From contig NZ_LMGK01000025.1 of assembly GCF_001427125.1 (NCBI RefSeq), positions 142,595-206,594 of the forward strand: 64,000 nt of DNA. The letters run 5' to 3'. The DNA is from Pseudomonas sp. Root562 (GTDB taxonomy: Bacteria > Pseudomonadota > Gammaproteobacteria > Pseudomonadales > Pseudomonadaceae). Below are positions 45,549 through 54,127 of this stretch, in pieces (the stretch's first letter is position 1; the number at the start of each line of letters is the position of its first letter). The position numbers were made by a program, and so were the translations under genes. The notes below the pieces were generated by a model. It was not told the origin of the DNA and searched no databases. It saw nothing but the letters and a program-made list of their open reading frames with translations.

Positions 45549-46883
45549 ATGCCGAACACTGCCGCTGCGCTCGACCTGTTGTTGCTGCCGACCTGGCTGG
45601 TACCCGTCGAACCTGCCGGCGTTGTCCTCAAGGATCATGCCCTGGGCATCCGCGACGGGCGCATCGTTTTTATCGGCCCACGCACAATTGCACTGAAGCT
45701 TGATGCACGCGAAGTCCGCGAGTTGCCGGGCATGTTGCTCAGCCCGGGCCTGATCAACGCCCACGGGCACGCGGCAATGACTTTGTTCCGCGGTATGGCC
45801 GATGACTTGCCGTTGATGACCTGGCTGGAAAACCACATCTGGCCCGCCGAGGCCAAATGGGTCGATGAAGCATTCGTACGCGATGGCACCGATCTGGCTA
45901 TCGCCGAACAGCTCAAAGGTGGCGTCACCTGCTTCTCTGACATGTACTTCTTCCCGAAGGTTGCCAGCGAGTGCGTCCACAACAGCGGTATTCGTGCGCA
46001 AATCGCGATTCCGATCCTCGACTTCCCGATCCCCGGCGCCAGCAGCGCGGACGAAGCCATTCGTCAGGGCATCGAACTGTTTGGCGATCTCAAGCATCAC
46101 GATCGCATCAAAATCACCTTCGGCCCCCATGCACCCTACACCGTGGGCGATGAAAACCTGGAAAAAATCCGCGTGATCGCCGAAGAGCTCGACGCGTCGA
46201 TCCACATGCACGTGCATGAAACCGCCTTCGAAGTGCAGCAAGCGCTCGAACAGCGCGGCGAACGCCCCTTGGCCCGTCTCGCTCGCCTGGGCTTGCTGGG
46301 GCCGCGCTTCCAGGCCGTTCACATGACCCAGATCAGCGAAGAAGACCTGGCGCTGCTGGTAGAAAGCAACACCCATGTGATTCATTGCCCGGAGTCGAAC
46401 CTGAAACTGGCCAGCGGTTTTTGCCCGGTGGAGCGTTTGTGGCAGGCCGGGGTCAATGTTGCCGTGGGCACCGACGGCGCCGCCAGCAATAATGACCTCG
46501 ACCTGCTGGGCGAAACCCGCACCGCTGCGCTGCTGGCCAAGGCCGTCGCCGGTTCGGCCACCGCGCTGGACGCTCATCGCGCCCTGCGCATGGCCACGCT
46601 CAATGGCGCCCGCGCCCTGGGGATCGAAGCCGACACCGGCTCGCTGGAAGTCGGCAAAGCCGCGGACATCGTCGCGTTCGATCTCTCCGGCCTGGCCCAG
46701 CAACCGATCTATGACCCGGTTTCACAGCTTATATATGCCACCGGCCGGGACTGCGTGAAACATGTCTGGGTCGCCGGCAAGCAACTGCTCGACGACCGTC
46801 GCCTGACACGCCTGGATGAACAGCAACTGGTCACCACTGCCAAGGCCTGGGGCCAACGCATCAGCGGCCGTACCGAATCGTAA
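45549..46883 (+). CDS. mtaD: 5'-methylthioadenosine / S-adenosylhomocysteine deaminase-type amidohydrolase
   Basis: A TRZ/ATZ-family metal amidohydrolase of 444 residues. The metal ligands are the paired histidines in INAHGHAAMTLFRG, His in HMHVHETAFE and the Asp in GTDGAASNNDLD. In Pseudomonas the homologue (PA3170) deaminates methylthioadenosine to methylthioinosine. This feeds the adjacent methionine-salvage step. It begins a rightward set with ubiG (58 bases on), mupP and yciK. A TATACT at 45511-45516 is a possible -10 element without a clear -35. Confidence 0.9.
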   Translation: MPNTAAALDLLLLPTWLVPVEPAGVVLKDHALGIRDGRIVFIGPRTIALKLDAREVRELPGMLLSPGLINAHGHAAMTLFRGMADDLPLMTWLENHIWPAEAKWVDEAFVRDGTDLAIAEQLKGGVTCFSDMYFFPKVASECVHNSGIRAQIAIPILDFPIPGASSADEAIRQGIELFGDLKHHDRIKITFGPHAPYTVGDENLEKIRVIAEELDASIHMHVHETAFEVQQALEQRGERPLARLARLGLLGPRFQAVHMTQISEEDLALLVESNTHVIHCPESNLKLASGFCPVERLWQAGVNVAVGTDGAASNNDLDLLGETRTAALLAKAVAGSATALDAHRALRMATLNGARALGIEADTGSLEVGKAADIVAFDLSGLAQQPIYDPVSQLIYATGRDCVKHVWVAGKQLLDDRRLTRLDEQQLVTTAKAWGQRISGRTES

Positions 46884-46941
46884 GCACCCCGGACTCAACC
46901 CCGAGGCAACAGGATTTTTCAAGTTTTAGAGGACTTAACCC

Positions 46942-47640
46942 ATGAGCAACGTCGACTACGCCGAAATCGCCAAATTCGAAGCCCTGGCCCATCGCTGGTG
47001 GGACCGCGAAAGCGAATTCAAACCTCTGCACGACATCAACCCGTTGCGGGTCAACTGGATTGACGAACGCGTCAGCCTGGCCGGCAAGAAAGTCCTCGAC
47101 GTCGGTTGCGGCGGCGGCATTCTCAGCGAAGCCATGGCTCAACGCGGCGCCACCGTGATGGGTATCGACATGGGCGAAGCGCCGCTGGCGGTCGCGCAGT
47201 TGCATCAACTGGAATCCGGCGTGAGCGTCGAATACCGGCAGATCACCGCCGAAGCCCTGGCCGAAGAAATGCCGGAACAGTTCGATGTGGTCACGTGCCT
47301 TGAAATGCTCGAGCACGTGCCGGACCCGTCTTCGGTGATCCGCGCCTGCTTCCGCATGGTCAAGCCGGGGGGCCAGGTGTTTTTCTCCACCATCAACCGC
47401 AACCCGAAGGCGTACCTGTTCGCCATCGTCGGCGCCGAATACATCATGAAGCTGCTGCCGCGCGGCACCCACGACTTCAAGAAATTCATTCGCCCATCCG
47501 AGCTGGGTGCCTGGAGCCGCATGGCCGGGCTGACCGTCAAGGACATCATCGGCCTGACGTACAACCCGCTGACCAAGCATTACAAACTGGCGTCCGACGT
47601 GGACGTCAATTACATGATCCAGACCCTGCGCGAGGAGTAA
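46942..47640 (+). CDS. ubiG: Ubiquinone biosynthesis O-methyltransferase
   Basis: The SAM enzyme has 232 residues and carries out both O-methylations of the ubiquinone ring at the membrane. It opens NVDYAEIAKFEALAHRWWD, then shows motif I VLDVGCGGGILSEAMA, VVTCLEMLEHVPDP and the C-terminal VNYMIQTLREE typical of UbiG. It has a GAGG ribosome site. It is followed four bases on by mupP, the conserved Pseudomonas order. Confidence 0.97.
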   Translation: MSNVDYAEIAKFEALAHRWWDRESEFKPLHDINPLRVNWIDERVSLAGKKVLDVGCGGGILSEAMAQRGATVMGIDMGEAPLAVAQLHQLESGVSVEYRQITAEALAEEMPEQFDVVTCLEMLEHVPDPSSVIRACFRMVKPGGQVFFSTINRNPKAYLFAIVGAEYIMKLLPRGTHDFKKFIRPSELGAWSRMAGLTVKDIIGLTYNPLTKHYKLASDVDVNYMIQTLREE

Positions 47641-47644
47641 GCCG

Positions 47645-48316
47645 ATGCGTATCAGAGCAGTTCTTTTCGACATGGACGGCACCCTGCTCGACACGGCGCC
47701 GGACTTCATTGCGATCTGCCAGGCGATGCGTGCCGACCGTGGCTTGCCACCGATCAACGATAAACACATCCGCGACGAGATCTCCGGCGGCGCCAAGGCG
47801 ATGGTCGCGGTAACGTTCTCGATGGACCCGGAATCGCCGGGTTTCGAGGCGTTGCGTCTGGAGTTCCTGGAGCGCTACCTCGTCGGATGTGCGGTGCACA
47901 GCAAACTGTTCGATGGCATGGGCGAACTGCTCGCGGACATCGAGAAGGCCAACCTGATCTGGGGCGTGGTCACCAACAAGCCGCTGCGCTTCGCCGAACC
48001 GATCATGCAACAACTGGGGCTGGCCGAACGCTCGGCCTTGCTGATCTGCCCGGACCATGTGAAGAACAGCAAACCGGACCCGGAACCGTTGATCCTGGCC
48101 TGCAAGATGCTCGACCTGGATCCGGCCAGCGTGCTGTTCGTGGGCGATGACCTGCGCGATATCGAATCGGGTCGCGATGCCGGGACCAAGACTGCGGCAG
48201 TGACGTTCGGCTATATCCACCCGGACGACAACCCGCGGCACTGGGGAGCGGATGTGGTGGTCGATCATCCACTGGAGTTGCGCAAGGTGCTTGATAGCGC
48301 TTTGTGTAGCTGCTGA
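47645..48316 (+). CDS. mupP: N-acetylmuramic acid 6-phosphate phosphatase (HAD family)
   Basis: This HAD phosphatase of 223 residues opens with the nucleophile motif FDMDGTLLDTAPDF. It has VVTNKPLRF (motif II region) and VFVGDDLRDIESGRDAG (motif IV). It sits directly after ubiG, the place of MupP (PA3172), which dephosphorylates MurNAc 6-phosphate in the peptidoglycan recycling route of Pseudomonas. It was formerly called phosphoglycolate phosphatase (Gph). The GGAG ribosome site lies in the ubiG tail. The MupP role is assigned by synteny. Confidence 0.9.
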   Translation: MRIRAVLFDMDGTLLDTAPDFIAICQAMRADRGLPPINDKHIRDEISGGAKAMVAVTFSMDPESPGFEALRLEFLERYLVGCAVHSKLFDGMGELLADIEKANLIWGVVTNKPLRFAEPIMQQLGLAERSALLICPDHVKNSKPDPEPLILACKMLDLDPASVLFVGDDLRDIESGRDAGTKTAAVTFGYIHPDDNPRHWGADVVVDHPLELRKVLDSALCSC

Positions 48317-48329
48317 GTAGAGATGTTTT

Positions 48330-48462
48330 TGTGGCGAGGGAGCTTGCTCCCGCTGGGCTGCGAAGCGGCCTTTTAATCTGCCACTGCAATCTATCAGGCA
48401 CACTGAATTTGCAGGTTTTACGACTGCTTCGCAGCCGAGCGAGAGCAAGCTCCCTCGCCACA
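48330..48462. repeat. REPIN between mupP and yciK
   Basis: Arms TGTGGCGAGGGAGCTTGCTC and GAGCAAGCTCCCTCGCCACA are inverted around a central stretch that carries smaller inverted CTGCGAAGC / GCTTCGCAG units. This is the common fluorescens-group REP type, and matches the element between trhO and bolA. Confidence 0.93.
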
Positions 48463-48505
48463 GGTTCAGTGCCGGCCTTATTGTTGAATTGTCGTGAGGT
48501 TTTTT

Positions 48506-49246
48506 ATGTTCGATTATTCCGCCCGCCCCGACTTGCTCAAGGATCGGGTCATTCTGGTCACCGGCGCTGGCCGTGGCATCGGCGCTGCCGCCGCTAAAAC
48601 CTATGCGGCTCACGGCGCAACCGTGCTGTTGCTGGGCAAGACCGAAGCCAACCTGACACAGGTCTACGACGAAATCGAAGCCGCAGGTCACCCGCAACCG
48701 GCGGTGATTCCGTTCAATCTGGAAACCGCCCTGCCCCATCAATACGATGAGCTGGCGGCGATGATCGAGACCGAATTCGGTCACCTCGACGGCCTGCTGC
48801 ACAACGCATCGATCATTGGCCCGCGCACGCCGATTGAACAACTGTCAGGCGAAAACTTCATGCGGGTCATGCAAGTCAACGTCAACGCCATGTTCATGCT
48901 CACAAGCACATTGTTGCCGCTGCTCAAGCTGTCCAAGGACGCCTCGGTGGTATTCACGTCCAGCAGCGTTGGACGCAAGGGCCGCGCGTACTGGGGCGCC
49001 TATGGCGTTTCCAAGTTTGCCACTGAAGGCTTGATGCAAACCCTGGCAGACGAAGTCGACACCGTGGCGCCCGTGCGCTCCAACAGCATCAACCCGGGCG
49101 CCACCCGCACGAGCATGCGCGCCCAGGCCTATCCGGGAGAAAATCCACTCAACAATCCGACGCCCGAGGAGATCATGCCGGTCTACCTGTATTTGATGGG
49201 TCCGGACAGCACAGGCATCAACGGGCAAGCTTTTAACGCCCAGTAA
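48506..49246 (+). CDS. yciK: Short-chain dehydrogenase/reductase, YciK family
   Basis: The ATG at 48506, with GAGG six bases upstream, gives 246 residues (MFDYSARPDLL); a GTG four codons earlier is less likely. The NAD(P) motif is VTGAGRGIGAAAA, the active-site Ser lies in TSSSVGRKG, followed by Tyr and Lys in YGVSKFA. It ends GINGQAFNAQ. It is conserved after mupP in Pseudomonas. Its physiological substrate is unknown. Confidence 0.93.
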   Translation: MFDYSARPDLLKDRVILVTGAGRGIGAAAAKTYAAHGATVLLLGKTEANLTQVYDEIEAAGHPQPAVIPFNLETALPHQYDELAAMIETEFGHLDGLLHNASIIGPRTPIEQLSGENFMRVMQVNVNAMFMLTSTLLPLLKLSKDASVVFTSSSVGRKGRAYWGAYGVSKFATEGLMQTLADEVDTVAPVRSNSINPGATRTSMRAQAYPGENPLNNPTPEEIMPVYLYLMGPDSTGINGQAFNAQ

Positions 49247-49610
49247 TGCCGTACGTCGCTTTTGTGCCGCGGCGAATTTCCGTCGCGGCACCGAGGCCGA
49301 AGTGAAACTCCAGTCAAACTTATGTCAGCGCATGCACCACAACCGTTCTTAAATCTTCTAAACATTTGATTTATAAGGCCTTATCAACACCCCCTGATTT
49401 GGCACGACTTTCGCTCTGCACTTGCTCACATACGCCGTGTGAACGCGAACCGGGCGGAGCTGGAGTCGACAGACTCCAAATCTTCTACAAAGCCGATTAA
49501 ACTTGTACGAAATGTCCTACGGGGCTGACGGACCAGTACTGACGCGCAGCCTAAAGCCGCTCTCACCCAGCTTGTAAGACACAGCCTTACTGCTCAAGGG
49601 CGCACGCCAT
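49247..49610. other. Intergenic region upstream of the GGDEF gene
   Basis: A 364-base gene-free stretch. It holds a sigma-54-like promoter (listed apart) and a small hairpin TGGAGTC / GACTCCA near 49462-49479. The about 195 bases between the promoter-like site and the GGDEF start form a long presumed leader. A small RNA here cannot be excluded; nothing else was seen. Confidence 0.4.
49400..49415 (+). promoter_or_regulatory. Candidate sigma-54 promoter
   Basis: TGGCACG-ACTT-TCGCT fits the RpoN consensus TGGCACG-N4-TTGC at all but one position, with the -24 GG and -12 GC at exact spacing. It points to the diguanylate cyclase gene about 200 bases on. Confidence 0.5.
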
Positions 49611-50537
49611 ATGAAATCACCTTCCCAGACCAACGCAATTGACTTCGATAGCGCCAAATTGCAGCGCCTGGGTTTTGGTCAGCAGCAACCCTCTCCAGAA
49701 AGACCTGCCAGCCTTGCGAAACTGCGCCAGCAATTGAGCTTGCAACTGCAAACCAGTCTTGAACCCCAACGCATTCTCGGCCTGTTCTTTGTTGAAGTTC
49801 AGCGCCTGGTCCCGCTGGATGCCTTGAGCTACGAGCACAAGAGCAGCGACCTGCGCCTTGAGTTTGGTCAACGCGGCCACCACTCGATCAGCTACAGCCT
49901 CAGCCATGAGGGTGAACATCTGGGTGAATTGGTGTTTCGCCGCAACCAGCGCTTCAGCGAGCAGGAACAGGGCAACCTGGAATCGCTGCTGGCGACGTTG
50001 CTGTATCCGATGCGCAATACCCTGCTGTACCGCGCAGCCACTCAAAGCGCGTTACGCGACCCGTTGACCGGCACCGGCAACCGCATCGCGATGGATCAGA
50101 CCCTGCAGCGGGAAATCGATCTGTCACGGCGCCATCTACAACCGTTGTCGTTGTTGATGCTGGACATCGATCATTTCAAGCAGATCAACGATACCCATGG
50201 TCATAGTGCGGGTGATGACGTGCTCAAGGCAGTTGCTGCTTCGATCAAACATCAGTTGCGCAACGTCGACATGGTGTTTCGTTTCGGCGGCGAGGAGTTT
50301 TTGATTCTGCTGTCGAACACCAGCCGGGAAGCTGCTGCCCTGGTCGGTGAACGCCTGCGGTTTGCCGCTCAGAGCGAGGAATACATCGCCGATGGGCGCT
50401 CGATTCAACTGACTGTAAGCCTCGGTTGCTCGACCCTGCTGCCTGGCGAGTCTGCCGAAAGCCTGGTGCGACGGGCTGATAATGCGCTGTATGTGGCCAA
50501 GCGCGAGGGGCGTAATCGGTTGGCGATGGCAGGCTGA
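49611..50537 (+). CDS. GGDEF-domain diguanylate cyclase
   Basis: The protein has 308 residues and no membrane helix. Residues 30-140 form a GAF-like sensory part. Residues 145-308 are a GGDEF domain, with the active GGEEF at 226-230, the metal site DIDHFKQIND and an allosteric I-site RNVD at 217-220, five residues before the signature. It should make cyclic-di-GMP from GTP, with product inhibition. The homologue in P. aeruginosa is probably PA3177. It is the last gene of the first conserved block, ending at a hairpin repeat. Confidence 0.92.
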   Translation: MKSPSQTNAIDFDSAKLQRLGFGQQQPSPERPASLAKLRQQLSLQLQTSLEPQRILGLFFVEVQRLVPLDALSYEHKSSDLRLEFGQRGHHSISYSLSHEGEHLGELVFRRNQRFSEQEQGNLESLLATLLYPMRNTLLYRAATQSALRDPLTGTGNRIAMDQTLQREIDLSRRHLQPLSLLMLDIDHFKQINDTHGHSAGDDVLKAVAASIKHQLRNVDMVFRFGGEEFLILLSNTSREAAALVGERLRFAAQSEEYIADGRSIQLTVSLGCSTLLPGESAESLVRRADNALYVAKREGRNRLAMAG

Positions 50538-50560
50538 GCCGTTGCTCGCTGCACAAAAGA

Positions 50561-50590
50561 CTGTGGGAGCCAGCAAGCTGGCTCCCACAG
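50561..50590. repeat. Perfect 14-bp hairpin (REP type) after the GGDEF gene
   Basis: CTGTGGGAGCCAGC and GCTGGCTCCCACAG pair perfectly around AA. It lies between the convergent GGDEF and TenA-like genes and may serve as a transcription end for both, although no T run follows. Confidence 0.85.
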
Positions 50591-50611
50591 TTCTACAGCG
50601 GCTTCTCGGGA

Positions 50612-51406
50612 TCAGCTTTCGGCCAATTCCAGTCGCTCACGGATTACCGGTGCCTTCTCTGCGTGCTCAAGCTGCATGCAGCGCTCCAGGAACAGGTACA
50701 TGTAGTCGTAGCTCTTGCACACTGCCTGACGCAGCTCCACCTGCAGGGCTTTGCTCGGATTCATCCCCGCCAGGGTGCAAATGATTTCCAACGCTTCCCA
50801 AGGATGGGCATCGTCGTACTGGGCATGCATTTTCAGCCACTTCATCGCACGCTTGCGCTCTTCCTCAGGGAAAGAAGCGGCGTACACGCCGTTGGAGCAA
50901 ACCACCGCCGACCACTCGCCGGTCGCACCTTCAATGGCATAGTTGGTGGCGGCAATGGCAACGATCAGCGAATCCGAAGAACTGGTGTGCCAGCACCAAT
51001 GGCTGAGAGCGTGAAGTTCCGGGGCAACCTGTTGTGCCTGCAGATCTTCCAGGCTGACGCCGTGTGCACGGCTCCAGTTCACCCAATAATCGGCGTGGTT
51101 CAATTCGACTCGAATGTTACGCATCAGCCAGCGACGCGCCATGTCTTCGCCCGGATGGCGGGCAAATCGGGTCTTGGTCAGGTTTTGGGCCATGTATAAC
51201 GCGAACTGTTCGACCACGGGCCAACCACCGATCAGGTATTGGCGCATGGTCTTCGCACTGAGTTTGTTATCTCGCATGCGTTGATACAGTTCGTGTTCGA
51301 CCACCCGGCGCTTGCTCTCGCTGCAGTCCTTGATCAGGCGCTGAGCCCATTCAGGGTAACTCGCAGCTTCCATGAGCGGTCCGGTTCGGTTGAATGTGTC
51401 GATCAC
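50612..51406 (-). CDS. TenA/PqqC-like iron-containing redox enzyme family protein
   Basis: The GTG at 51406 has an AAGGAG ribosome site seven bases upstream, giving 264 residues. The sequence is all helical, with the haem-oxygenase-like fold blocks SESKRRVVEHELYQRM, LIGGWPVVEQF, RVELNHADYW, YAIEGATGEWSA, MKWLKMHAQYDDAHPWEALEII. The Glu and His residues in VVEHEL, LNHADYW and QYDDAHPWEA are spaced as in metal-dependent members of this superfamily (haem-oxygenase-like diiron oxidases). Substrate unknown. It stands alone just upstream of (after) the RbdA-like gene on the same strand. Confidence 0.78.
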   Translation of the reverse strand: MIDTFNRTGPLMEAASYPEWAQRLIKDCSESKRRVVEHELYQRMRDNKLSAKTMRQYLIGGWPVVEQFALYMAQNLTKTRFARHPGEDMARRWLMRNIRVELNHADYWVNWSRAHGVSLEDLQAQQVAPELHALSHWCWHTSSSDSLIVAIAATNYAIEGATGEWSAVVCSNGVYAASFPEEERKRAMKWLKMHAQYDDAHPWEALEIICTLAGMNPSKALQVELRQAVCKSYDYMYLFLERCMQLEHAEKAPVIRERLELAES

Positions 51407-51450
51407 TGTCGAGCTCCTTTTGATTGTGATTATTAGATCAGCGAGAGATT

Positions 51451-53907
51451 TCAACGGAACGTGCCAGGGGCCTTGAACAACAAAGGCTGAGGCCTGGCCG
51501 GACGACTCTGGAGACTATCGCAGGTAAACAACTGCGGGCGTTCAATGACATACCCTTGAGCATAATCTACACCAATCTCCAGCAAAGCCTGTTCGATCTG
51601 AGTCGTTTCGACAAACTCGGCAATTGTGCGCTTACCCATGACATGCCCGATGTGGTTGATCACCTCGACCATGGCGCGGTTAATCGGGTCGTCCAGCATG
51701 TCCTTTACGAAACTCCCGTCAATCTTCAGGAAGTCTACAGGCAAATGTTTCAGATACGCGAATGAGGACATACCGGCGCAAAAATCGTCGAGCGAAAACA
51801 GACAACCTAAGCCTTTGAGTTCATTGATGAATCTGATTGCACTGCCAAGATTTGAAATGGCGCTGGTTTCGGTGATTTCAAAACAAATCATTTCAGCGGG
51901 AATTGAATACGTCACGAACTGTTCGCGCAGGAAGTCGAGAAACGCCTCATCTCCGATGGTTGTGCCTGACAGATTGATCGCACACATGGCCAGCGGCCCG
52001 CAATGCGGCTCGGCCCGGCATTGGGCAATGATCTTGAATACGTTCTGTACGACCCAGCGATCGATCGAACTCATCAGGCCGTAACGTTCCGCCGCCGGAA
52101 TAAAGCTGTCGGGCAGAATCATGCGCCCGGCTTCATCATGCAGACGCAGCAGAATCTCTATGTGCCCGCCGCCCGAGTCGACGCCCAGGGGCGCGATTTC
52201 CTGTGCGTACAGACAGAAGCGGTCCTCTTCCAGCGCCATGTGCAGGCGCTGCACCCAGGCCATTTCGCCGAAGCGCAGGGACAATTCCGAATCATCGGGG
52301 TGATAGACCTGAACCCGATTGCGGCCCTTCTCCTTGGCCATGTAGCACGCCATGTCGGCAGCGCGCAGCGAGGCTTCAAGCGTGGTCGGATTCTGCGAAA
52401 CGTGCACCAGACCGATACTCACGGTGGTCACGAATGGCCGGCCCTTCCAGACGAAGTGCAAATTCTGCACGGTCTGGCGCAGCGACTCGGCGATTTTCTC
52501 CGCGGCCTCTGGCCCGCAGTTTTCCAGCAGGATGCCGAACTCGTCCCCCCCCAGCCGGGCCAGGGTATCGCCTTCACGCAAACCCGATTGCAGCAGCGCG
52601 CAGATGTGCCGCAGCAACTCGTCACCCGCGGCGTGGCCGCAGGTATCGTTGACCAGTTTGAACTGGTCCAGATCGAGAAACATCAAGGCATGCCGCCCTG
52701 ATTGGCGCGTCAGGTTATGCAGCGCCTGCTCCAGGCGATATTCGAATTCACGGCGATTGGCGAGGCCGGTCAAGGCGTCATGAGTCGCCTGCCAGGACAG
52801 ATTGGCGATGTATTGCCGCTCCTGAGTCATGTCGTGCAACACCAGCACCGTGCCGCTGACCTTGCCGGCATTGCTGATCGGCGCCCCCACCAGCGTCACC
52901 GAAACCGTGCTGCCATCGAGGCGTTGAATCAGTTTTGAATGCTCGCTGCCACCGCTGAGTTGCCCACTGAGAATATGTTCGATCAAGGTAAAACCATCGG
53001 ACTGGGCGTTTTCATCCAATAGATTGAACAACGCCGCGAGCGGCAATCCTGCGGCCTGCTCGGCCTTCCAGTGAGTCAACGCCTCGGCGGCCGGATTCAT
53101 GTAGGCGATGGCGCCATCCACATCCGTGGTAATCACCCCGTCGCCAATCGATTGCAGGGTGATTTGCGCCCGGTCCTTTTCCAGCTGCAAGGCATCGGCA
53201 AATTCATGGCGCTGCTTGAGCAGTTTGTGAGTACGCATCAACGCCAGCACGATCAAGCCCAGGGCGGTAGCGAGGTTGGTCAGCAGCAACAAGCGAAGAA
53301 TCATCCGCGAGCCTTCGCCCAGCGCGTCACTGAAGGCTTTCGCCGCCGGTGTCACTTCATCATTGATGGCAAAGATCTGCGCCTTCCAGCGCTGGATGTC
53401 CGCCGCCGAAGTCGGGTGGGCGGTGATGTGCTGGTGCATCTCACGTGCAACGTCGTCGAGCTTGACCAAATAGTCGTCACCCACCGTCCACAGGTCGATG
53501 GCTTTCTCCAGATAACTGAAATGACGGAAATTGAGGTACAGCCAGATCAGACTGGAGACGTCGTCCGGGTGGTTACCGCCCTTGAGAATGGCCAGCCGCG
53601 CTGCTTCGATATCGGGCGGTTGCTGATCCAGCGCCACGCGCAATTCATGCCCGCCCTGAGGAACGGAAATGGCCTGCTGATACTTGCGGAAAATGTCCTG
53701 ATCGCCGTTGTCGGCATAGAGATTGAGGTAATAGATGGCGTCTTTCTGGCCCTTGGACCAAAGGCTTTCGCCGGCAACATAGCCGCGAACCGCCGACAGC
53801 ACGTACAGGCTAACGCCGCCCAACAAGGCTTGGAACAGCACAACGGCGATAAAAGGCCAGACGATGCCCAACAGCCGTGGCGATCCGAGTGTCCGCGTTT
53901 GATTCAT
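51451..53907 (-). CDS. rbdA: Membrane PAS-GGDEF-EAL cyclic-di-GMP protein, RbdA-like
   Basis: A protein of 818 residues. Membrane helices at 13-38 and 201-223 enclose a periplasmic sensor domain. A PAS domain (243-365) comes next, then GGDEF (375-540) with intact GGDEF at 453-457 and I-site REGD at 444-447. The EAL domain (545-800) has EIL at 584-586 in place of EAL. It keeps the expected ligands: Glu584, Asn645, Glu677, Asp707-Asp708, Lys728, Glu764 or Glu767 and Gln784. It is therefore likely to act mainly as a phosphodiesterase, allosterically set by GTP. Architecture, size and neighbours match P. aeruginosa RbdA (PA0861), a regulator of biofilm dispersal. The name rests on context. Confidence 0.85.
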   Translation of the reverse strand: MNQTRTLGSPRLLGIVWPFIAVVLFQALLGGVSLYVLSAVRGYVAGESLWSKGQKDAIYYLNLYADNGDQDIFRKYQQAISVPQGGHELRVALDQQPPDIEAARLAILKGGNHPDDVSSLIWLYLNFRHFSYLEKAIDLWTVGDDYLVKLDDVAREMHQHITAHPTSAADIQRWKAQIFAINDEVTPAAKAFSDALGEGSRMILRLLLLTNLATALGLIVLALMRTHKLLKQRHEFADALQLEKDRAQITLQSIGDGVITTDVDGAIAYMNPAAEALTHWKAEQAAGLPLAALFNLLDENAQSDGFTLIEHILSGQLSGGSEHSKLIQRLDGSTVSVTLVGAPISNAGKVSGTVLVLHDMTQERQYIANLSWQATHDALTGLANRREFEYRLEQALHNLTRQSGRHALMFLDLDQFKLVNDTCGHAAGDELLRHICALLQSGLREGDTLARLGGDEFGILLENCGPEAAEKIAESLRQTVQNLHFVWKGRPFVTTVSIGLVHVSQNPTTLEASLRAADMACYMAKEKGRNRVQVYHPDDSELSLRFGEMAWVQRLHMALEEDRFCLYAQEIAPLGVDSGGGHIEILLRLHDEAGRMILPDSFIPAAERYGLMSSIDRWVVQNVFKIIAQCRAEPHCGPLAMCAINLSGTTIGDEAFLDFLREQFVTYSIPAEMICFEITETSAISNLGSAIRFINELKGLGCLFSLDDFCAGMSSFAYLKHLPVDFLKIDGSFVKDMLDDPINRAMVEVINHIGHVMGKRTIAEFVETTQIEQALLEIGVDYAQGYVIERPQLFTCDSLQSRPARPQPLLFKAPGTFR

Positions 53908-54127
53908 GTGTTCCCTTGTAATAGCACTGCTTGACCGTCATCCGGACGAATTCGCTGTAGCTAGACTAGGGTGAGTTCAAGGTTCCGGCAAGCGGAGGAT
54001 CAGCCTCGGTCACTCTAAACACTGCCATAAATATGTACAGCCACAGCAGATTTCGAGATCGATTTACTGGGCACTCGAGAATTCCCCTACGTGTTGTTGC
54101 GGGAATTGATTTCACGAGGAGTGCCAC

